12,704 bases of DNA, taken from positions 1 through 12,704 of the forward strand of contig NZ_JBHRZT010000004.1 in the NCBI RefSeq assembly GCF_042649685.1, given 5' to 3'. The notes under the pieces were generated by a model. That model was given only the letters and a program-made list of their open reading frames with translations, did no database searches and was not told the origin of the DNA. Source of the stretch: Bacillus_BA songklensis. GTDB taxonomy: Bacteria; Bacillota; Bacilli; Bacillales; Bacillaceae_H. Positions 10,870-12,704 of this stretch are shown one piece after another; the stretch's first letter is position 1, and each line of letters begins with the position of its first letter. Position numbers and translations under genes: made by a program.

Positions 10870-11838
10870 ATGGAAATAACGAAACAAATCATCAGTTTAC
10901 GTGAAGTAATGGAATTATTGAATATATCCGCCCCTCAAACCGTTTATAATTACATAAATCAACAAAAATTAACTCCTATTAACAAAGACGACTGGCACAT
11001 TGAAGGCCGGTATGAATTTGACCTGGAAGATGTTTTGCGATTGAAAGAAGAATTAACGGCACCCGGACTGACGACAAGTGAAGCAGCTAAAGAATTAGGG
11101 GTGAGCCAGCAAACGGTAAACAAATACATAAAACAAAAAGTGCTTCCCGCTTTCCAGGCGGAATATCGGGGAATTCGTTATAACTTCATCCATCGCGAGG
11201 ACTTGGAACAGTTCAAGGAAACTCATGAAATCGGCAGAAAACCCAGCAAAAAACACTTCTATCACTCAGAGAAGAACATTGGCTTATTTCAACTCTTTGT
11301 CAATAAAAAGGAGGATAAGGAACGTTTAGCCCGTATTGTATCTGTGGAAGAAGAGATTATGGCGGTCACAGAGGAGCATGAAGAATTAACGCTGGAACAA
11401 CTTTTAGAAAAGGGATACGAGCCCGCTTATACGATTGAATCAAAAAAAGCGATCACAAAGGAAGGCTACGCGGTGTTTAAATTTAAACAAACAGCTTATG
11501 CTAAATCTTCTATATATAAGTTGATTGATCTATTTTATCAATGCCTCAGCCCCGTTAACATGCGCATTGAATTGCAGAAAGACCAGGAACAATATCTGGT
11601 TGAAGTAAAGCCTGCTTTAATTGAAGAATCGTCCTCTGAGTTATTTGAACTGCTTCAATCTATTTTGGTATCCGGAAAGCTCAATAAACGTAATCGTGGT
11701 ATCTACATTGACAGTGATCTTGAAGTCATTCGTATGAAAGTTACAAGCGAACTGAAGGAAAGACTAGAGGAAAAAAGAAAAGAGTTAGGCAAAGGGAGCA
11801 TTGAAGAATTGTTGTTGTTTGCTGCTGAAAAGTTATGA
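10870..11838 (+). CDS. Protein with two helix-turn-helix (MerR/excisionase-like) domains
   Basis: The protein has 322 residues. Two similar N-terminal HTH modules are seen: residues 6-58 (QIISLREVMELLNISAPQTVYNYINQQKL, then YEFDLEDVLRLK) and 67-117 (LTTSEAAKELGVSQQTVNKYIKQKVL, then YNFIHREDLEQFK). Each is helix-turn-helix plus a short wing ending in the D/EDL..(L/F)K helix of the HTH_17/MerR-type fold. The rest (125-322) is a charged domain with an Arg/Lys/Glu-rich helix (ELKERLEEKRKELG) near the C-terminus and no catalytic motif I can name. ATG 10870 is preceded by AAAGGAG (10852-10858) with an 11-base gap; TTG 10861 would leave only two. It sits behind a repeat-rich AT region and a self-overlapping palindrome, so I infer an autoregulated DNA-binding factor of plasmid copy control, replication or partition. 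Not identified with certainty. Confidence 0.75.
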   Translation: MEITKQIISLREVMELLNISAPQTVYNYINQQKLTPINKDDWHIEGRYEFDLEDVLRLKEELTAPGLTTSEAAKELGVSQQTVNKYIKQKVLPAFQAEYRGIRYNFIHREDLEQFKETHEIGRKPSKKHFYHSEKNIGLFQLFVNKKEDKERLARIVSVEEEIMAVTEEHEELTLEQLLEKGYEPAYTIESKKAITKEGYAVFKFKQTAYAKSSIYKLIDLFYQCLSPVNMRIELQKDQEQYLVEVKPALIEESSSELFELLQSILVSGKLNKRNRGIYIDSDLEVIRMKVTSELKERLEEKRKELGKGSIEELLLFAAEKL

Positions 11839-11900
11839 TTGTTATTATAAATTCAGATTAAAGAAGAACCAATCAATTTAACTGTATAAAAATAACACAA

Positions 11901-11939
11901 AAAAGCAGTGTGATTTCGTTTGTGAAATCCACTGCTTTT
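11901..11939. terminator. Bidirectional terminator after the two-HTH gene
   Basis: AAAAGCAGTG (11901-11910) and GATTTC (11912-11917) pair with GAAATC (11924-11929) and CACTGCTTTT (11930-11939), with one bulged T. The A-run and T-run on the two sides serve both strands. It stands between the HTH gene and the converging tRNA operon. Confidence 0.85.
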
Positions 11940-11954
11940 ATAGTTTCATTTTGA

Positions 11955-12050
11955 ACTGCAGGCACTGCCAAAGGGAACGGTCTTACTCGAATAAGTTGGA
12001 ATAAAGATGTAGAAAATATATACAAGGATTTAGAGGCAACTCTAGAATGA
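11955..12050 (+). pseudogene. Possible gene-end remnant
   Basis: An open frame of 31 codons between stops ends GLTRISWNKDVENIYKDLEATLE. It has no start codon or ribosome binding site, but the composition is protein-like and may be the tail of a lost gene. The family is unrecognised and the segment could be chance. Confidence 0.25.
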
Positions 12051-12064
12051 CAGCACACTTCAAA

Positions 12065-12083
12065 TGCTTAAATTATTTAAGCA
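12065..12083. repeat. 19-bp palindrome
   Basis: TGCTTAAAT and ATTTAAGCA around a single T. There is no T-run, so it is not an obvious terminator; it could be an operator or a recombination relic. Confidence 0.5.
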
Positions 12084-12126
12084 AACCAGCGAGAAATCTA
12101 AACCAGAACAGTACCTTTTAGCTTAT

Positions 12127-12159
12127 AAAAAAAGCAGCTTGCTTTAATCGCAAACTGCT
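12127..12159 (-). terminator. Terminator of the tRNA operon
   Basis: On minus AGCAG, T, TTGC pair with GCAA, G, CTGCT around a GATTAAA loop, followed by seven T (12133 down to 12127). It lies 7 bases past the tRNA-Glu end. Confidence 0.85.
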
Positions 12160-12166
12160 GATCAGA

Positions 12167-12238
12167 TGACCCGTACGGGATTCGAACCCGTGTTACCGCC
12201 GTGAAAGGGCGGTGTCTTAACCGCTTGACCAACGGGCC
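12167..12238 (-). tRNA. tRNA-Glu (TTC)
   Basis: A full cloverleaf: acceptor GGCCCGT/ACGGGTC, anticodon stem CCGCC/GGCGG with loop CTTTCAC (anticodon TTC), T loop TTCGAAT. CCA is not encoded, so it depends on CCA-adding enzyme. It is the last tRNA of the operon. Confidence 0.95.
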
Positions 12239-12239
12239 G

Positions 12240-12330
12240 TGGCAGAGAAGAAGGGATTCGAACCCTCGCGCCGCGTTAGCGACCTACTCCCTTAGCAGGG
12301 GAGCCCCTTGAGCCACTTGGGTACTTCTCT
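12240..12330 (-). tRNA. tRNA-Ser (GCT)
   Basis: A class II tRNA with a long variable arm. Acceptor AGAGAAG/CTTCTCT, anticodon loop CTGCTAA (anticodon GCT), discriminator G and encoded CCA (complement of 12240-12242). It is separated from tRNA-Glu by one base. Confidence 0.94.
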
Positions 12331-12333
12331 GTA

Positions 12334-12408
12334 TGGCTCCACAGGCAGGATTCGAACCTACGACCGATCGGTTAACAGCCGATTGCTCTACCACTGAGCT
12401 ACTGTGGA
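12334..12408 (-). tRNA. tRNA-Asn (GTT)
   Basis: Acceptor TCCACAG/CTGTGGA, anticodon stem ATCGG/CCGAT with loop CTGTTAA (anticodon GTT), T loop TTCGAAT, discriminator G, CCA encoded. Confidence 0.95.
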
Positions 12409-12414
12409 ATATCA

Positions 12415-12487
12415 TGGGCCTAAATGGACTCGAACCATGGACCTCACGCTTATCAGCGTGCGCTCTATCCAGCTGAGCTAAAGGTCC
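12415..12487 (-). tRNA. tRNA-Ile (GAT), probably degenerate
   Basis: The sequence aligns with Bacillus tRNA-Ile(GAT) but has defects. The anticodon loop between CACGC and GCGTG is only six bases (TGATAA, lacking the usual first C). The acceptor stem has A3/C70 and T7/T66 mismatches, and the outer T-stem pair is C/T. CCA is not encoded. D stem GCTC/GAGC and T loop TTCGAGT are normal. A six-base anticodon loop is not expected to decode properly, so this is likely a decaying copy. Sequencing error could explain the loop but not all the mismatches. Confidence 0.75.
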
Positions 12488-12510
12488 TCTTTGATTTCAT
12501 TTCTATAAAG

Positions 12511-12584
<74 letters not shown>

Positions 12585-12604
12585 GTAATCCTGTTGTATG
12601 GAAA

Positions 12605-12680
12605 TGGTGGAGCCTAGCGGGATCGAACCGCTGACCTCCTGCGTGCAAAGCAGGCGCTCTCCCAGCTGAGCTAAGGCCCC
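12605..12680 (-). tRNA. tRNA-Ala (TGC)
   Basis: Acceptor GGGGCCT/AGGCTCC with one G-T wobble, anticodon TGC within TTTGCAC, T loop TTCGATC, discriminator A and encoded CCA (complement of 12605-12607). Confidence 0.95.
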
Positions 12681-12696
12681 ATGATTATTTAATGAA

Positions 12697-12704
12697 TGGT
12701 CGGG
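12697..12704 (-). tRNA. Probable 3' end of a further tRNA (tRNA-Pro?)
   Basis: The last eight bases read CCCGACCA on minus, which is how Bacillus tRNA-Pro ends (CCCG acceptor, A discriminator, CCA). Only eight bases are available, so identity is tentative. Confidence 0.35.

Noticed and set aside
11873..12058. 61-codon minus-strand ORF
   Set aside because: It crosses the bidirectional terminator at 11901-11939 and has no ribosome binding site.

Overview
The window looks like a large plasmid, or a plasmid-derived accessory region, of a Bacillaceae host, most likely Bacillus/Priestia. The reasons are AT-rich DNA with strong AGGAGG-type ribosome binding sites, an IS231-like element, a TxpA/BsrG-type toxin, a YolD-like protein, a Gram-positive XerS recombinase and a dense tRNA cluster. 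Plasmid origin is an inference; no replication initiator is recognised with certainty.

Layout. 1-130: 3' end of a cold-shock gene. 169-1749: an IS4-family (IS231 group) insertion sequence that cuts the cold-shock terminator. 1750-2137: two broken gene ends abutting in opposite orientation (integrase tail on minus, unknown tail on plus). 2138-2970: gene-poor DNA with a terminator, short repeats, a 92-nt polypurine run and a split inverted repeat, leading to a tandem winged-helix protein (2971-3693). 3841-5125: a strong terminator, then the remains of a membrane-protein operon, 5'-truncated at 3925 and broken after 5090. 5137-5199: a long hairpin. 5241-5423: a YolD-like gene on minus.

5624-6588 is the most striking part. 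A MntA-HepT (type VII, MNT/HEPN) toxin-antitoxin pair is bracketed by two inverted, 28-bp dif-like sites. Their 11-bp arms are identical and only the 6-bp centre differs, the architecture of Xer-mobilised pdif modules known from Acinetobacter plasmids. Next come a VanZ-like membrane protein and a XerS recombinase (7329-8420). A second inverted repeat (3750-3771 and 8479-8501) brackets the whole 4.7-kb block, with one copy just behind xerS.

8590-8852 holds a probable type I toxin-antitoxin locus: a 31-residue hydrophobic holin-like toxin on minus and a predicted antisense RNA on plus. 8974-10211 (minus) is a second tyrosine recombinase with a small overlapping downstream ORF. 10212-10869 is an AT-rich, repeat-bearing control region in front of a 322-residue protein with two helix-turn-helix modules (10870-11838), a candidate plasmid replication, partition or copy-control factor. 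12127-12704 is a minus-strand tRNA cluster (Ala, Arg, Ile, Asn, Ser, Glu, probably Pro at the edge) ending in a terminator. The tRNA-Ile has lost a base in its anticodon loop and has stem mismatches, so it is probably decaying.

As a whole the region reads as a stability and rearrangement segment: two unrelated toxin-antitoxin systems, two complete and one broken tyrosine recombinase, two classes of inverted candidate recombination sites, and several truncated genes at the joints.
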